From Prolixibacteraceae bacterium (GTDB lineage: Bacteria; Bacteroidota; Bacteroidia; Bacteroidales; Prolixibacteraceae), in NCBI GenBank assembly GCA_019459485.1, contig JAIBEZ010000028.1, positions 234,605-298,604 of the forward strand: a stretch of DNA of 64,000 nucleotides, written 5' to 3'. The translations under genes were made by a program, and so were the position numbers. Shown here in pieces: positions 8,650 to 17,408 of the stretch (its first letter is position 1; every line of letters starts with the position of its first letter). Below the pieces are notes generated by a model that was given only the letters and a program-made list of their open reading frames with translations, did not search any database and was not told the origin of the DNA.

Positions 8650-8680
8650 TTTGTTGAATTTGATAAAAATAGTAGATTTG
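8650..8680 (+). promoter_or_regulatory. Bacteroidota-type promoter for kdgK-kdgA-exuT
   Basis: TTTG at 8650-8653 and TAGATTTG at 8673-8680 are separated by exactly 19 bases, matching the TTTG-N19-TAnnTTTG consensus of this phylum. The start of transcription would fall near 8687, inside the palindrome at 8679-8692. Confidence 0.75.
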
Positions 8681-8692
8681 CAATCGATTGCA
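8679..8692. promoter_or_regulatory. Probable LacI-type operator TGCAATCGATTGCA
   Basis: A perfect 14-bp palindrome with central CG, the usual form of a LacI-family operator. It overlaps the end of the -7 element and the expected transcription start of kdgK-kdgA-exuT. The same palindrome, with one end base changed, lies upstream of the GH88 operon at 31667-31680 beside the second lacI gene. It differs completely from the CGTGTnCGnACACG sites of the first regulator. Confidence 0.75.
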
Positions 8693-8780
8693 TAAATTAA
8701 TGGAATCGGGAGAAAGGAGACCGGAAACCGGAAAACTTCAAGTAGTAAATTGTAAATCATTAAATAGTAAATGTTAAGAG

Positions 8781-9812
8781 ATGAAAGTAGTTACATTCGG
8801 AGAAATCATGTTGCGTCTGGCAACTCCTGGTTATTTGCGTTTCAGCCAAAGTAATAATTTAACAGCCACATTTGGCGGTGGCGAGGCCAATGTGGCCGTT
8901 TCGCTAGCCAACTTTGGTATTCCCGTAGATTTTGTTACCCGCCTGCCCAAAAATGACATTGCACAATCATGTGTGATGGATTTGCGTAAATATGGGGTAG
9001 GAGTGGATCAGATTGTTTATGGTGGCGAACGTCTTGGAATTTATTTTCTTGAAACCGGCGCTGTAAGCCGCGGTAGCAAGGTGGTTTACGACCGTGCACA
9101 TTCAGCTATTTCTGAAATTAAATCAGGAATGATCGATTGGGACAAGGTTTTTGAAGGTGTTAACTGGTTTCACTGGACCGGAATTACTCCGGCTATTTCG
9201 CAGGGAGCTGCCGATGTTTGTCTGGAAGCCATTCTGAAAGCAAACGAAAAAGGAATCACCGTTTCATGCGATTTGAACTACCGTAAAAATCTATGGAACT
9301 ACGGCAAAAAAGCTGGCGAAGTGATGCCTGAACTGGTTGCCGGAACCGATGTGATTTTGGGTAATGAGGAAGATGCCGAAAAAGTACTCGGAATTAAACC
9401 CGAAGGTGTTGATGTTACCGGCGGTCATGTGGAGGCAGCAGCTTACGAATCTGTTTCAAAACAGATTATGGTAAAATATCCACGGTGTAAAAAAGTAATT
9501 ACTACTTTGCGCGGGTCGATCAATGCCAACCACAACAGCTGGTCGGGCGTACTTTGGGATGGTAAAACTTTGTTTGAAGCGCCAACTTACCAGATTACTG
9601 ATATTGTTGACCGTGTTGGTGGCGGTGATTCGTTCATGGGCGGACTTGTTTATGGATTGCTTACTTATACCGAAGATGACCAGAAAGCACTGAACTTTGC
9701 TGTTGCTGCATCTTGCCTGAAACATACCATTTACGGCGATTACAATCAGGTAACCGTTGATGAAGTTGAAAAACTGATGGGTGGCGATGCTTCCGGCAGA
9801 GTTGCAAGGTAG
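8781..9812 (+). CDS. kdgK: 2-dehydro-3-deoxygluconokinase (paralogue 2)
   Basis: A 343-residue PfkB-family kinase with the standard KdgK start (VVTFGEIMLRLATPG, then GGGEANVAVSLA), the segment CDLNYRKNLWNYGK, and the catalytic signature DRVGGGDSFMGG. It makes 2-keto-3-deoxy-6-phosphogluconate, the substrate of the aldolase encoded next. Of the two kinases in the window this one has the more canonical motifs and direct linkage to kdgA, so it is the more secure KDG kinase. Transcription likely begins at the promoter/operator at 8650-8692, which would separate its control from uxaE-uxaC. Confidence 0.9.
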   Translation: MKVVTFGEIMLRLATPGYLRFSQSNNLTATFGGGEANVAVSLANFGIPVDFVTRLPKNDIAQSCVMDLRKYGVGVDQIVYGGERLGIYFLETGAVSRGSKVVYDRAHSAISEIKSGMIDWDKVFEGVNWFHWTGITPAISQGAADVCLEAILKANEKGITVSCDLNYRKNLWNYGKKAGEVMPELVAGTDVILGNEEDAEKVLGIKPEGVDVTGGHVEAAAYESVSKQIMVKYPRCKKVITTLRGSINANHNSWSGVLWDGKTLFEAPTYQITDIVDRVGGGDSFMGGLVYGLLTYTEDDQKALNFAVAASCLKHTIYGDYNQVTVDEVEKLMGGDASGRVAR

Positions 9813-9826
9813 TTTTCAACTTTAAT

Positions 9827-9904
9827 ATTGGTTATTGAGAGTTGGTTATTGGGACTTGAAATTCAAAATATCAAATATCCAATAACGAATATTCAATATC
9901 CAAT
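9827..9904. repeat. Imperfect 26-bp inverted repeat between kdgK and kdgA
   Basis: The left arm (9827-9852) and right arm (9879-9904) are built from the word ATTGGTTATTG and its complement, with several mismatches, around a 26-base loop. A following stretch at 9921-9952 repeats AACTTGAAAC-type words. Together they fill the 147-base spacer inside a likely operon. Confidence 0.6.
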
Positions 9905-9959
9905 TTCCATGACTGAGGCAAAACTTGAAACCTGGAACTTGAAACTTTAAACTGATTTT

Positions 9960-10631
9960 ATGGCACGTTTTACAAGAATAGAAGTAGCATTAAAAATGAA
10001 AGAAACCGGCATGGTTCCGGTTTTTTATAACAAGGACGCTGAAGTTTGCAAGCAGGTTGTAAAAGCCTGCTACGACGGCGGTGTGCGGGTTTTTGAATTC
10101 ACGAACAGGGGCGATTTTGCCCACGAAGTATTTGCTGAAATCTCGAAATGGGCGGCCAAAGAAGCTCCGGAAATGATTTTGGGAGTAGGTTCGGTAATCG
10201 ACAGTGCAACGGCTGCACTTTACATTCAGCTTGGTTCCAATTTTATCGTTTCGCCTTTGATTGATGAAGACACAGCCCGCTTCTGCAACCGTCGAAAAAT
10301 TGCCTGGAGTCCGGGTTGCGGTTCTGTTACTGAAATCAACCGTGCTCACGAATTAGGTGCCGAAGTGGTAAAAGTTTTTCCCGGATCATCGGTGGGCGGC
10401 CCTGATTTTATTTCAGGAGTAAAAGGCCCGATGCCTTGGGCCAGCATTATGCCAACAGGAGGCGTTTCACCTGATGAAGCCAATCTGAAAGGCTGGTTTA
10501 AGGCAGGTGTACATTGCGTGGGTATGGGGTCGCAATTGTTCCCGAAAGAGGTAATTGAATCAGGAAATTACCAGGCTATCACAGAAAAATGCAAAGAAGC
10601 TTTGGCAATCATCAAAAAGCTTAAAATATAA
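9960..10631 (+). CDS. kdgA: KDPG aldolase (2-dehydro-3-deoxyphosphogluconate aldolase)
   Basis: A class I aldolase of the KDPG/KHG family, 223 residues. The catalytic Glu46 is in VRVFEFTNRG and the Schiff-base Lys138 in EVVKVFPGS. The phosphate-binding loop region PTGGVSPDEAN and the GVGSV and SPGC segments are also present. It splits KDPG to pyruvate and glyceraldehyde-3-phosphate, the last step for both the uronate branch and the KduI/KduD branch encoded at 33-35 kb. It is followed by exuT after 31 bases. Confidence 0.92.
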   Translation: MARFTRIEVALKMKETGMVPVFYNKDAEVCKQVVKACYDGGVRVFEFTNRGDFAHEVFAEISKWAAKEAPEMILGVGSVIDSATAALYIQLGSNFIVSPLIDEDTARFCNRRKIAWSPGCGSVTEINRAHELGAEVVKVFPGSSVGGPDFISGVKGPMPWASIMPTGGVSPDEANLKGWFKAGVHCVGMGSQLFPKEVIESGNYQAITEKCKEALAIIKKLKI

Positions 10632-10662
10632 TCTAACAAGTATAAACCTAAAAAAGCAGCGG

Positions 10663-11997
10663 ATGAAACAACTCGAAAAAATCGGAAATTACCGGTGGAC
10701 AATCTGTGCACTTGTATTCTTCGCAACAACAATCAACTATTTAGATCGACAGGTTATCAGTTTATTAAAGCCTTATCTGGAAGCAGATGGCGTATTTGGA
10801 ACTGATCCAGCTCATTATGAATCAATTTATGCAAATCTCGTAATTGCTTTCCAGGTGGCGTATGCCGCAGGTATGCTTTTGATGGGCGGAATTATTGATC
10901 GCTTCGGCACAAAAATAGGCTATGCATTGTCCTTATTTGGCTGGAGTTTAGCCGCTATTGGCCATGCGTTTGCAAAAACCCCGTTTGGATTTGGTGTTGC
11001 CCGTGCTGCATTAGGTGTTCCTGAAGCAGGTAACTTTCCGGCGGCAATTAAGACCACAGCCGAATGGTTTCCGAAGAAGGAGAGAGCCCTTGCAACAGGT
11101 ATTTTTAATTCAGGAACAAATGTCGGAGCCATTATTGCACCAATGGTTGTTCCGTTAATTGCCATAACCCTTGGCTGGCAAATGGCTTTTATTATTACAG
11201 GTGCGATTGGGTTGATATGGTTGTTTTTCTGGCAGATCATGTATGATACTCCTGAAAAAAAGTTGGCAAAAGGTCAGCTTAAACAGAGCGAATACGATCA
11301 TATTATGAGTGATAAAGAAGAAACCGTTGCTGCTGATGGTTCCGAATTTAAAAAGGTTAGTTGGTTGAAATTACTGAAATACAAACAAACATGGGCGTTC
11401 TTCCTCGGTAAATTACTTACCGATCCGGTTTGGTGGTTCTTCCTTTTCTGGTTGCCAGCCTTCCTGAAAGAACAATATGGCCTGACTGGTACGCAAGTTA
11501 GTTTTCCTATCGCACTTGTTTATACGATGACGACTTTCGGCAGTATTCTTGGCGGATGGTTGCCAAAATATTTCATCGAACACGGAATGGATGCCAACAG
11601 GGCCCGGAAAAAATCGATGTTTATTTATGCATTATTCCCATTGTTGGTGCTTTCTGCCCAATATCTCGGAAGTTTCAATATGTGGTATGCAGTGATCATT
11701 ATTGGTATTGCAGCTTCAGCTCATCAGGCATGGTCAGCAAATATTTTCACTACCGTTTCTGATATGTTTCCAAAACGTGCCATTGCTTCGGTAACTGGTA
11801 TTGGCGGTATGGCTGGCGCAGTTGGTGGTATCATGATTGCAAAAGCTGCCGGTATGTTATTCGACCATTACAAAGCAATGGGCGATATCAGAATTGGTTA
11901 CGGAATCATGTTTATGATTTGCGCCACGGCTTATATTATTGCTTGGGTGGTAATGCACTTACTGGTTCCTAAATTCAAAAAAATTGAATTGGATTAA
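10663..11997 (+). CDS. exuT: MFS hexuronate transporter (ExuT-like)
   Basis: A 12-helix major facilitator of about 444 residues, of the anion:cation symporter family. It has TTINYLDRQVISLL in the first helix, GGIIDRFGTKIGY in loop 2-3, the strongly conserved LGVPEAGNFPAAIKTTAEWFP, and FWLPAFLKEQYGLT in the second half. Such proteins import galacturonate and glucuronate with protons. The frame is open back to 10555, but that would overlap kdgA by 77 bases and add a polar stretch. The ATG at 10663 gives the normal N-terminus MKQLEKIGNYRW and is chosen. A terminator follows 30 bases after the stop. Confidence 0.9.
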   Translation: MKQLEKIGNYRWTICALVFFATTINYLDRQVISLLKPYLEADGVFGTDPAHYESIYANLVIAFQVAYAAGMLLMGGIIDRFGTKIGYALSLFGWSLAAIGHAFAKTPFGFGVARAALGVPEAGNFPAAIKTTAEWFPKKERALATGIFNSGTNVGAIIAPMVVPLIAITLGWQMAFIITGAIGLIWLFFWQIMYDTPEKKLAKGQLKQSEYDHIMSDKEETVAADGSEFKKVSWLKLLKYKQTWAFFLGKLLTDPVWWFFLFWLPAFLKEQYGLTGTQVSFPIALVYTMTTFGSILGGWLPKYFIEHGMDANRARKKSMFIYALFPLLVLSAQYLGSFNMWYAVIIIGIAASAHQAWSANIFTTVSDMFPKRAIASVTGIGGMAGAVGGIMIAKAAGMLFDHYKAMGDIRIGYGIMFMICATAYIIAWVVMHLLVPKFKKIELD

Positions 11998-12026
11998 TTC
12001 GGTTTATTGAATCAAATATTTTAAAG

Positions 12027-12058
12027 AAAAGCAGGTCGTTTGGCCTGCTTTTTCTTTT
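12027..12058 (+). terminator. Intrinsic terminator after exuT
   Basis: A 9-bp stem AAAAGCAGG/CCTGCTTTT with an 8-base loop is followed by a T-rich run. It closes the rightward uronate operon. Confidence 0.85.
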
Positions 12059-12156
12059 TTACAGATGATCGCAATAAAAACTTTTCTGTAGAATAGTTGT
12101 TATTGCTCAATCGAAACATGATGATGTTCTCGATTTTTAATTACTATTGCAGTTGT

Positions 12157-12453
12157 ATGGAATTATTAAAAAAGATAGTTTTTTTTATTGTTTTCTTTTT
12201 CACACTTGCACAGGCAATGGGGAATTCAAATTTCCGTTACGAGCAAAAATTGTTTGTGATTGAAAATCATGAAAATGAACAGACTCCAGCGGGTGAAATA
12301 TTTTCCTTCGAATTTGACGAACCTGAAGATCAGAGTTCTATCATTACATATATACCATGCAGTTGTTTTTTAATTATAGAACAAAAAATTGTCGAAAAGA
12401 AATGTCATTTTCACAATTCATTTCACCACGCTTTCTGGCAGCCGCCTAAATAA
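12157..12453 (+). CDS. Small secreted protein of unknown function
   Basis: From the ATG at 12157 the product is 98 residues with a clean signal peptide (MELLKKIVFFIVFFFTLAQA). The frame also has an ATG at 12097, but that start would bury the signal peptide behind 20 residues. The mature part is acidic in the middle (FSFEFDEPEDQSS) and ends with a Cys/His-rich tail (CSCF, then KKCHFHNSFHHAFWQPPK) that could bind metal. I do not recognise a family. It stands alone between the exuT terminator and the VTT-protein gene. Confidence 0.5.
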   Translation: MELLKKIVFFIVFFFTLAQAMGNSNFRYEQKLFVIENHENEQTPAGEIFSFEFDEPEDQSSIITYIPCSCFLIIEQKIVEKKCHFHNSFHHAFWQPPK

Positions 12454-12497
12454 TCCTGACTAATTATTCACCTTAACTAAATTACCCGGATATTACT

Positions 12498-12525
12498 TCG
12501 ATACCAGCCACTGTTGTGGTATCGA
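12498..12525. repeat. Hairpin, 9-bp stem
   Basis: TCGATACCA at 12498-12506 pairs with TGGTATCGA at 12517-12525 around a 10-base loop, between the small secreted protein and the VTT-domain gene. No T-tract follows on the plus strand. It may be a weak terminator or a repeat-type palindrome. Confidence 0.5.
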
Positions 12526-12660
12526 GGTTGGAGTTTACAGAGCAGGGAGTTCCTGTTCTTTTAACACTGTTGATTAACAGAATGAAAATAGCGAAGATGA
12601 AGACGATCTTTTCTATTTGTATGAATAATGAAGAATAGATAGATATTAAGAGTAAGGATT

Positions 12661-13260
12661 ATGAGCAGATATGAGAAATTAGTTGTGTTGAACCGTTATT
12701 ACAGGATAACGAAATTTTATGATTTTTTAAAAAGTACCGCTATAAAAGGAGGACTGGTAATTCTACTGTTTGTTGCTGTATTTGTTGTGTTGGAGTATTT
12801 TTTCTTTGATTTTAATGCATTGCTGAATACAGTGGTTGAGACTTTTTCAACGACTTCAGTTTTTGTGACTTTTTTGATTTCCGAAACCTTTTTTGGATTG
12901 CTTCCTCCTGAAATATTTATTGCATGGAGTGCGAAATCACTCACCCCCTGGTTGTTCTTGTTTATTATTGCAACCCTGTCATATGTAGGTGGTATTTTTG
13001 CTTATTTTATTGGGAATCAATTTAACCGAATTCCTTTAGTCAAAAGGCATATTGAGATGAAAATTGCTGCACACCTTGTCCATCTGCGAAAATGGGGTGG
13101 TATTTTTGTTTTTGTTGGCGCAATGCTTCCGGTGCCTCATTCGGTGGTGAGTTTTGCCTGCGGTTTAATCAAATACGATATAAAAAATTATTTGGGCTGG
13201 GCTCTTTTCCGGTTTGTACGTTTTTGGGTTTACGCACTTGTACTTTTTCAGGTGTTTTAA
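12661..13260 (+). CDS. VTT/DedA-like integral membrane protein
   Basis: A 199-residue membrane protein with four or five hydrophobic segments, the first at about 30-50. The signature GGIFVFVGAMLPVPHSVVSFACG resembles the G-x-F-x-R-x-x-P re-entrant motif of VTT (DedA/YqaA-like) proteins, here with a small residue where the Arg usually lies. VTT proteins move lipids such as undecaprenyl phosphate across the membrane or affect membrane homeostasis. FLISETFFGLLPPE matches the first re-entrant loop. The gene is monocistronic and faces dlgD tail to tail. The role is inferred from the family only. Confidence 0.7.
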   Translation: MSRYEKLVVLNRYYRITKFYDFLKSTAIKGGLVILLFVAVFVVLEYFFFDFNALLNTVVETFSTTSVFVTFLISETFFGLLPPEIFIAWSAKSLTPWLFLFIIATLSYVGGIFAYFIGNQFNRIPLVKRHIEMKIAAHLVHLRKWGGIFVFVGAMLPVPHSVVSFACGLIKYDIKNYLGWALFRFVRFWVYALVLFQVF

Positions 13261-13363
13261 TGTTCTAGATATCCGTAATATTATCCAATGTCATAAAAGT
13301 CATTCAAATGACCACAACTGACTGATCCAGAATTCCAAATAAGTATGTAAGCGGTTAATCACA

Positions 13364-14386
13364 TTAATGTTTTAGCCTGGCCAGTTCTTTTACAATTGCC
13401 CAAATTCCATCATCAACCGGAATGCCCAATTCCATATTTTGATGCCGGGTTTTGAGCGATTGTTCGCCGGGATAAAATATTTCGCCGTTTTCTTTCGCCG
13501 GAACCGACGATTTGAGTTGTTCAATGGTTTCGCTTAATGCCTGATCGATAAATTCCTGCGTGTTTATTTTTAGCGGATTAACGGCAATAAACACCTGGCA
13601 ACAGCTTCCGCAACTGCCTTTTCCTGAATTGTCAATTCCGGCAGTGGTTAGACCGCCCGAAAGCAGTGCTGAAATAATATCAAGCAAGATTGCAAACCCT
13701 GAACCTTTCCAGTATCCCATTGGTAAAATCCGGCGTGTTTCCTCAATTATGCCTGGTTCATCCGTAAGATTTCCATCCTGATCAAAACCACCGTCAAACG
13801 GAAGTTTTTCGTTTCTCAGGCGTGTTACCTGTAATTTTCCGTAGGAATATTGCGACATGGCCATGTCAAGAACAATGTGCCCCTCTTCCCGTGGAACTGC
13901 CATGATAAACGGATTGTTGCCGATTCCACAGGATTTTGCGCCCCAGGCAGGCATACACGATTCGGTGTTTGTCCAGCAGATGCCTATAAAACCTTTTTCA
14001 GCTGCCTGCCAACCGTAAGTTCCACCGCGCATCCAGTGTGTCGTATTGTTCAGGCTAACCAGTCCCAGTCCGTTTTGTGCTGCAATCTCGGTAGCACGGT
14101 TCATGGCAAAAATGGCGTTTGTAATTCCCGGTCCAAGGTTCCCGTTGTACACTTCCATTGCACCGAGGTTTATTTCAAGGGTTGGAACTGCATTTACATC
14201 AACCCAACCTTTTCCAATATACTCAACAAACCGCTCAACCCGGTTCAGTCCATGCGAATAAACACCATCCCGGCTTGATTCGGTATGGATTCGGGCACAA
14301 ACCTCCGCTTTATCTTCCGGCATTCCGGCATTCAGAAAAGCCTGTTTGATGGTGGCTTTCATTTCGTCAAATTGTATTCGGGTCAT
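13364..14386 (-). CDS. dlgD: 2,3-diketo-L-gulonate reductase (Ldh_2/YiaK family)
   Basis: A 340-residue oxidoreductase of the malate/L-lactate dehydrogenase (Ldh_2) superfamily, which has a non-Rossmann NAD-binding fold. It follows E. coli YiaK almost motif for motif: SGVYSHGxNR-like DGVYSHGLNRVERF, NTTHWMRGGTYGWQAAEKG, GICWTNTES, and RRILPMGYWKGSGFAILLD. The His of HWMRGG is the conserved catalytic candidate. YiaK reduces 2,3-diketo-L-gulonate to 3-keto-L-gulonate. It ends the SMP-30, glpK, dlgD run, 61 bases behind glpK. No YiaL, kinase or decarboxylase partner of the ascorbate-like pathway is nearby. Confidence 0.88.
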   Translation of the reverse strand: MTRIQFDEMKATIKQAFLNAGMPEDKAEVCARIHTESSRDGVYSHGLNRVERFVEYIGKGWVDVNAVPTLEINLGAMEVYNGNLGPGITNAIFAMNRATEIAAQNGLGLVSLNNTTHWMRGGTYGWQAAEKGFIGICWTNTESCMPAWGAKSCGIGNNPFIMAVPREEGHIVLDMAMSQYSYGKLQVTRLRNEKLPFDGGFDQDGNLTDEPGIIEETRRILPMGYWKGSGFAILLDIISALLSGGLTTAGIDNSGKGSCGSCCQVFIAVNPLKINTQEFIDQALSETIEQLKSSVPAKENGEIFYPGEQSLKTRHQNMELGIPVDDGIWAIVKELARLKH

Positions 14387-14447
14387 GGGGAATGATGATT
14401 TATGAATGATCAGTGATTATTTGTACTTTGAATACTGAAAATGAAAA

Positions 14448-15944
14448 TCATTCCGTATCATCAGCCCAGGCATGAGACGCTTTAATGGCGCGATTCCAGC
14501 CTTTTATCAGAGAAATGGTATCATCAGGATTTATTGCAGGCGAAAAGGTTCGGCCTATTTGCCATTGTTGTTTAACCTCATTCAAATCGCTCCAGAAATT
14601 TACTGCCAGACCCGCTAGATAGGCGGCTCCCAAAGCTGTTGTTTCAGTATAAGCCGGCCTTATTACTTTTGTCTGTAATAAATCCGACTGAAATTGCATC
14701 AGTTGGTTGTTTACGGTCGCACCTCCGTCAACCCGCAATTCACTTATTTTTATTTCTGAATCTTTTTGCATGGCAAGCAATACTTCGTAGGTTTGATAGG
14801 CAATGCTGTCGAGCGCTGCACGGGCAATGTGCGCGGATGTTGAACCTCTGGTCAATCCGACGATTAGTCCGCGGGCATGTTGGTTCCAGTGAGGAGCGCC
14901 CATTCCGGCAAAAGCAGGAACAAAATAAACACCACCGCTGTCGTCAGCCTTTGCTGCAAGCCGCTCAACATCCACCGATTTTTTGATGATGCCAAGACCA
15001 TCGCGCAACCACTGAACAACTGCTCCTGCAATGAAAATACTCCCTTCGAGTGCATAAGTCGTTTCGTCCCCAATCTTCCAGGCGATGGTTGTAAGCAAAT
15101 TGCTTTTTGAAACGATTGGTTTATTGCCGATGTTCATCACCATAAAACAACCCGTTCCATAGGTGTTCTTCACCATTCCCGGCTCAATGCACATCTGGCC
15201 AAACAATGCAGCCTGCTGATCACCCGCAATACCTGAAATGGTGATTCCGGGAGCAAGATGTCCGGCAGTGGTTCCGTAAATTTCGCTGGAAGACCTTACT
15301 TCAGGAAGCATATTTTGCGGAATATCAAAAATCCGGAGCAGATCGTCGTCCCATTTAAGCGTGTGAATATTGAACAGCATGGTTCGCGAAGCATTCGTCA
15401 CATCCGTAATGTGTAATTTTCCGCGGGTGAGGTTCCAAACCAGCCACGAATCGATGGTTCCAAAGGCCAGTTGTCCGGCTTCAGCCTGTTTACGCGCTCC
15501 TTTTACATTGTTCAGGATCCATCGTATTTTTGTTGCCGAAAAATAAGCATCGATGATTAATCCGGTTTTTTCTAGTATTTGCTGACTCAACCCGCCATTT
15601 TTTAATTCATCGCAGAAATCGGCAGTGCGCCGGTCCTGCCATACGATTGCATTATAAACAGGTTTGCCGGTTTTGCGGTTCCAAACTACCGTAGTTTCCC
15701 GCTGATTGGTGATTCCCACAGCGGCAATGTTGGTCATTTCAAGCCCGGCTTTGGTGATGGATTCAACTGCAACTCCCGCCTGTGTTGACCATATTTCTTC
15801 GGGGTCATGTTCTACCCAACCCGGTTCGGGGTAGTATTGTGTAAATTCTTTTTGAGCTGTTGCCACCTGATGGCCTTGCCGGTCGAAAACTATTGCACGG
15901 GAACTGGTGGTTCCCTGATCGAATGCCAGTATAAAATCTCTCAT
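14448..15944 (-). CDS. glpK: Glycerol kinase
   Basis: A full-length FGGY kinase of 498 residues with canonical GlpK features: [14 protein letters not shown] at the start, NQRETTVVW with the glycerol-binding Arg/Glu pair, IVWQDRRT with the Trp, [12 protein letters not shown] with the Tyr, and [13 protein letters not shown] with the catalytic Asp. The ATP-side segment [17 protein letters not shown] is also normal. It forms glycerol-3-phosphate. It lies only seven bases behind the SMP-30 lipoprotein gene and ahead of dlgD, with no glpF or glpD in sight, which is an unusual setting for glpK. Confidence 0.93.
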   Translation of the reverse strand: MRDFILAFDQGTTSSRAIVFDRQGHQVATAQKEFTQYYPEPGWVEHDPEEIWSTQAGVAVESITKAGLEMTNIAAVGITNQRETTVVWNRKTGKPVYNAIVWQDRRTADFCDELKNGGLSQQILEKTGLIIDAYFSATKIRWILNNVKGARKQAEAGQLAFGTIDSWLVWNLTRGKLHITDVTNASRTMLFNIHTLKWDDDLLRIFDIPQNMLPEVRSSSEIYGTTAGHLAPGITISGIAGDQQAALFGQMCIEPGMVKNTYGTGCFMVMNIGNKPIVSKSNLLTTIAWKIGDETTYALEGSIFIAGAVVQWLRDGLGIIKKSVDVERLAAKADDSGGVYFVPAFAGMGAPHWNQHARGLIVGLTRGSTSAHIARAALDSIAYQTYEVLLAMQKDSEIKISELRVDGGATVNNQLMQFQSDLLQTKVIRPAYTETTALGAAYLAGLAVNFWSDLNEVKQQWQIGRTFSPAINPDDTISLIKGWNRAIKASHAWADDTE

Positions 15945-15951
15945 TCCTTTG

Positions 15952-16851
15952 CTAATTAACTCCTTTGACTTTCATTTTCAAGGTATAAACCGAAGTACGG
16001 GCAGTGATAAAAAGAATATCACGTTTTTTGCCGCCAAAGCATACATTCGATGGCGATTCCGGCACTTCAATCCGCGCAATATTTTCACCTTTCGGATTAA
16101 ATACTGAGACGACTTTGTTGGTAAGGTAAACATTGCCTTTGTTGTCAATGCTCATTCCATCTGATCCTTCAGGAGCAAAAAAAGTTTTGTTACCAAGTGT
16201 GCCATCTGCATTGATGGTGTATTTCCAGATTTTGCCATCGTTGATGTCGCTCACATAAAGTGTTTTGCCGTCAGGAGTGCCAATCAGTCCGTTGGGTTGT
16301 TTGTAGTCGTCAATTACCCGGATTACTTTGCCATCAGGATTGAGATAGTACACGCCCCGTTTATCCTGAAGTTCAGTTCTACCAGTTTGCCAGTAATTAC
16401 GGTGATAATACGGATCGGTAAAATAGATGCCGCCGTTGGGCGCAATCCATAAGTCGTTGGGCGCGTTTAACGGCTGACCATTGTAATTTTCGGCAATGGT
16501 TTTCATTTGTTTGTCAGCAGAAATAACAACCAGCCGGTTGTGCAAATCTGCGCAGGCAACCAATTCTCCATTTTTATTGAAAAAGGTTCCGTTGGAGCGG
16601 TCGCATGGCTGCATAAAAGTGGTAATGGTACCATCCTCGCTCCACACATCAATTTTGTCGTTGGGCTGATCGGTAAAAAATACGCGGCCATCAGGAGCAA
16701 CCGATGGACCTTCAGTAAATTTATAGCCGCTGCCAACCTTGGCCACCTTTGCATCTTTGGCAATTATCTGGTCGTGGCTGGTTTTATTTACCTGGCAACT
16801 GACTGACAATCCGGTAGCGAACAACAGTGCGAATGTTAAAAATTTCGTCAT
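15952..16851 (-). CDS. SMP-30/gluconolactonase-like lipoprotein
   Basis: A 299-residue six-bladed beta-propeller of the SMP-30/gluconolactonase/LRE type. Recognisable blades include [60 protein letters not shown] and [18 protein letters not shown], which carry the metal-binding Glu, Asn and Asp. The N-terminus has a lipoprotein signal ([11 protein letters not shown], Cys near 19), so it should act in the periplasm or on the outer membrane. Family members hydrolyse sugar lactones. It heads the operon with glpK and dlgD, so an aldonolactone that ends in diketogulonate-type chemistry is a possible substrate, by inference. Confidence 0.85.
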   Translation of the reverse strand: MTKFLTFALLFATGLSVSCQVNKTSHDQIIAKDAKVAKVGSGYKFTEGPSVAPDGRVFFTDQPNDKIDVWSEDGTITTFMQPCDRSNGTFFNKNGELVACADLHNRLVVISADKQMKTIAENYNGQPLNAPNDLWIAPNGGIYFTDPYYHRNYWQTGRTELQDKRGVYYLNPDGKVIRVIDDYKQPNGLIGTPDGKTLYVSDINDGKIWKYTINADGTLGNKTFFAPEGSDGMSIDNKGNVYLTNKVVSVFNPKGENIARIEVPESPSNVCFGGKKRDILFITARTSVYTLKMKVKGVN

Positions 16852-16980
16852 GGTTTTATTGGTTTTTGCAGGTCCGTAATTTATACTTCAGCTATTTTTT
16901 CTGAAGATGTATTATTACAATGAATAAAACCTTAAAGTTATCATTCGATCACTAATTATTATCATCGGGAGATGAAGAAA

Positions 16981-17175
16981 TTATATCAGACCGTCTGATT
17001 TTGGGGTAAGATTCAGATCTGGCTCACCATTGGTTTGTTCAGAATCTGATGGCTGCGATCGGGTTTCTTTCCAGCTATTAATATCAAGTGTCGCTTCCAA
17101 CAGGTTTATCCGGTCCTTTATCTCCTGAATTTCTTTGCGGATAGCTTTTAACTTGAGAGGGTCAGACTTTTCCAT
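16981..17175 (-). CDS. Small coiled-coil hypothetical protein
   Basis: From the ATG at 17175 the product is 64 residues: a charged helix with heptad-like hydrophobics (LKLKAIRKEIQEIKDRINLL) and a low-complexity polar tail rich in Ser, Asp, Asn and Pro. An in-frame ATG at 17211 would add a short hydrophobic lead (MILQMMFPNK) and is less likely. It has no known domain. It lies between the divergent SMP-30 and dinB units. Confidence 0.45.
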   Translation of the reverse strand: MEKSDPLKLKAIRKEIQEIKDRINLLEATLDINSWKETRSQPSDSEQTNGEPDLNLTPKSDGLI

Positions 17176-17376
17176 TTGTAGCTTGTTTGGGAACATCATT
17201 TGAAGTATCAAATATATCGAATTAAAATCGCAGGAAGTTTTAAATCAGAATGATATAAGTCAATGAGAATGAAGATATATAGCAATTATATTGAATTAAT
17301 TAACAACGTGAATCGTTCTGCTTTTTCAGTCACAACAAGGGATTTATTAACTGAATCTATATGTTATCATTGTCCC

Positions 17377-17384
17377 TATATTTG
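17377..17384 (+). promoter_or_regulatory. -7 type promoter element TATATTTG for dinB
   Basis: TATATTTG matches TAnnTTTG and lies 25 bases before the ATG at 17409, placing the transcript start near 17391. I see no good TTTG at -33. Its position argues against the upstream in-frame ATG at 17361. Confidence 0.5.
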
Positions 17385-17408
17385 CAGGATAATCCTTTAG
17401 CGGTTTTA

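Noticed and set aside
10555..10662. Upstream start for the hexuronate transporter overlapping kdgA
   Set aside because: It would overlap the conserved kdgA end and add 36 polar residues to an MFS protein; the ATG at 10663 gives the family N-terminus.
12454..12660. tRNA or small structured RNA gene near the 9-bp hairpin
   Set aside because: Only one stem can be drawn; no cloverleaf, CCA or T-loop consensus was found.
17361..17408. Upstream ATG for dinB
   Set aside because: The -7 element TATATTTG lies after it, so this ATG would not be on the transcript.
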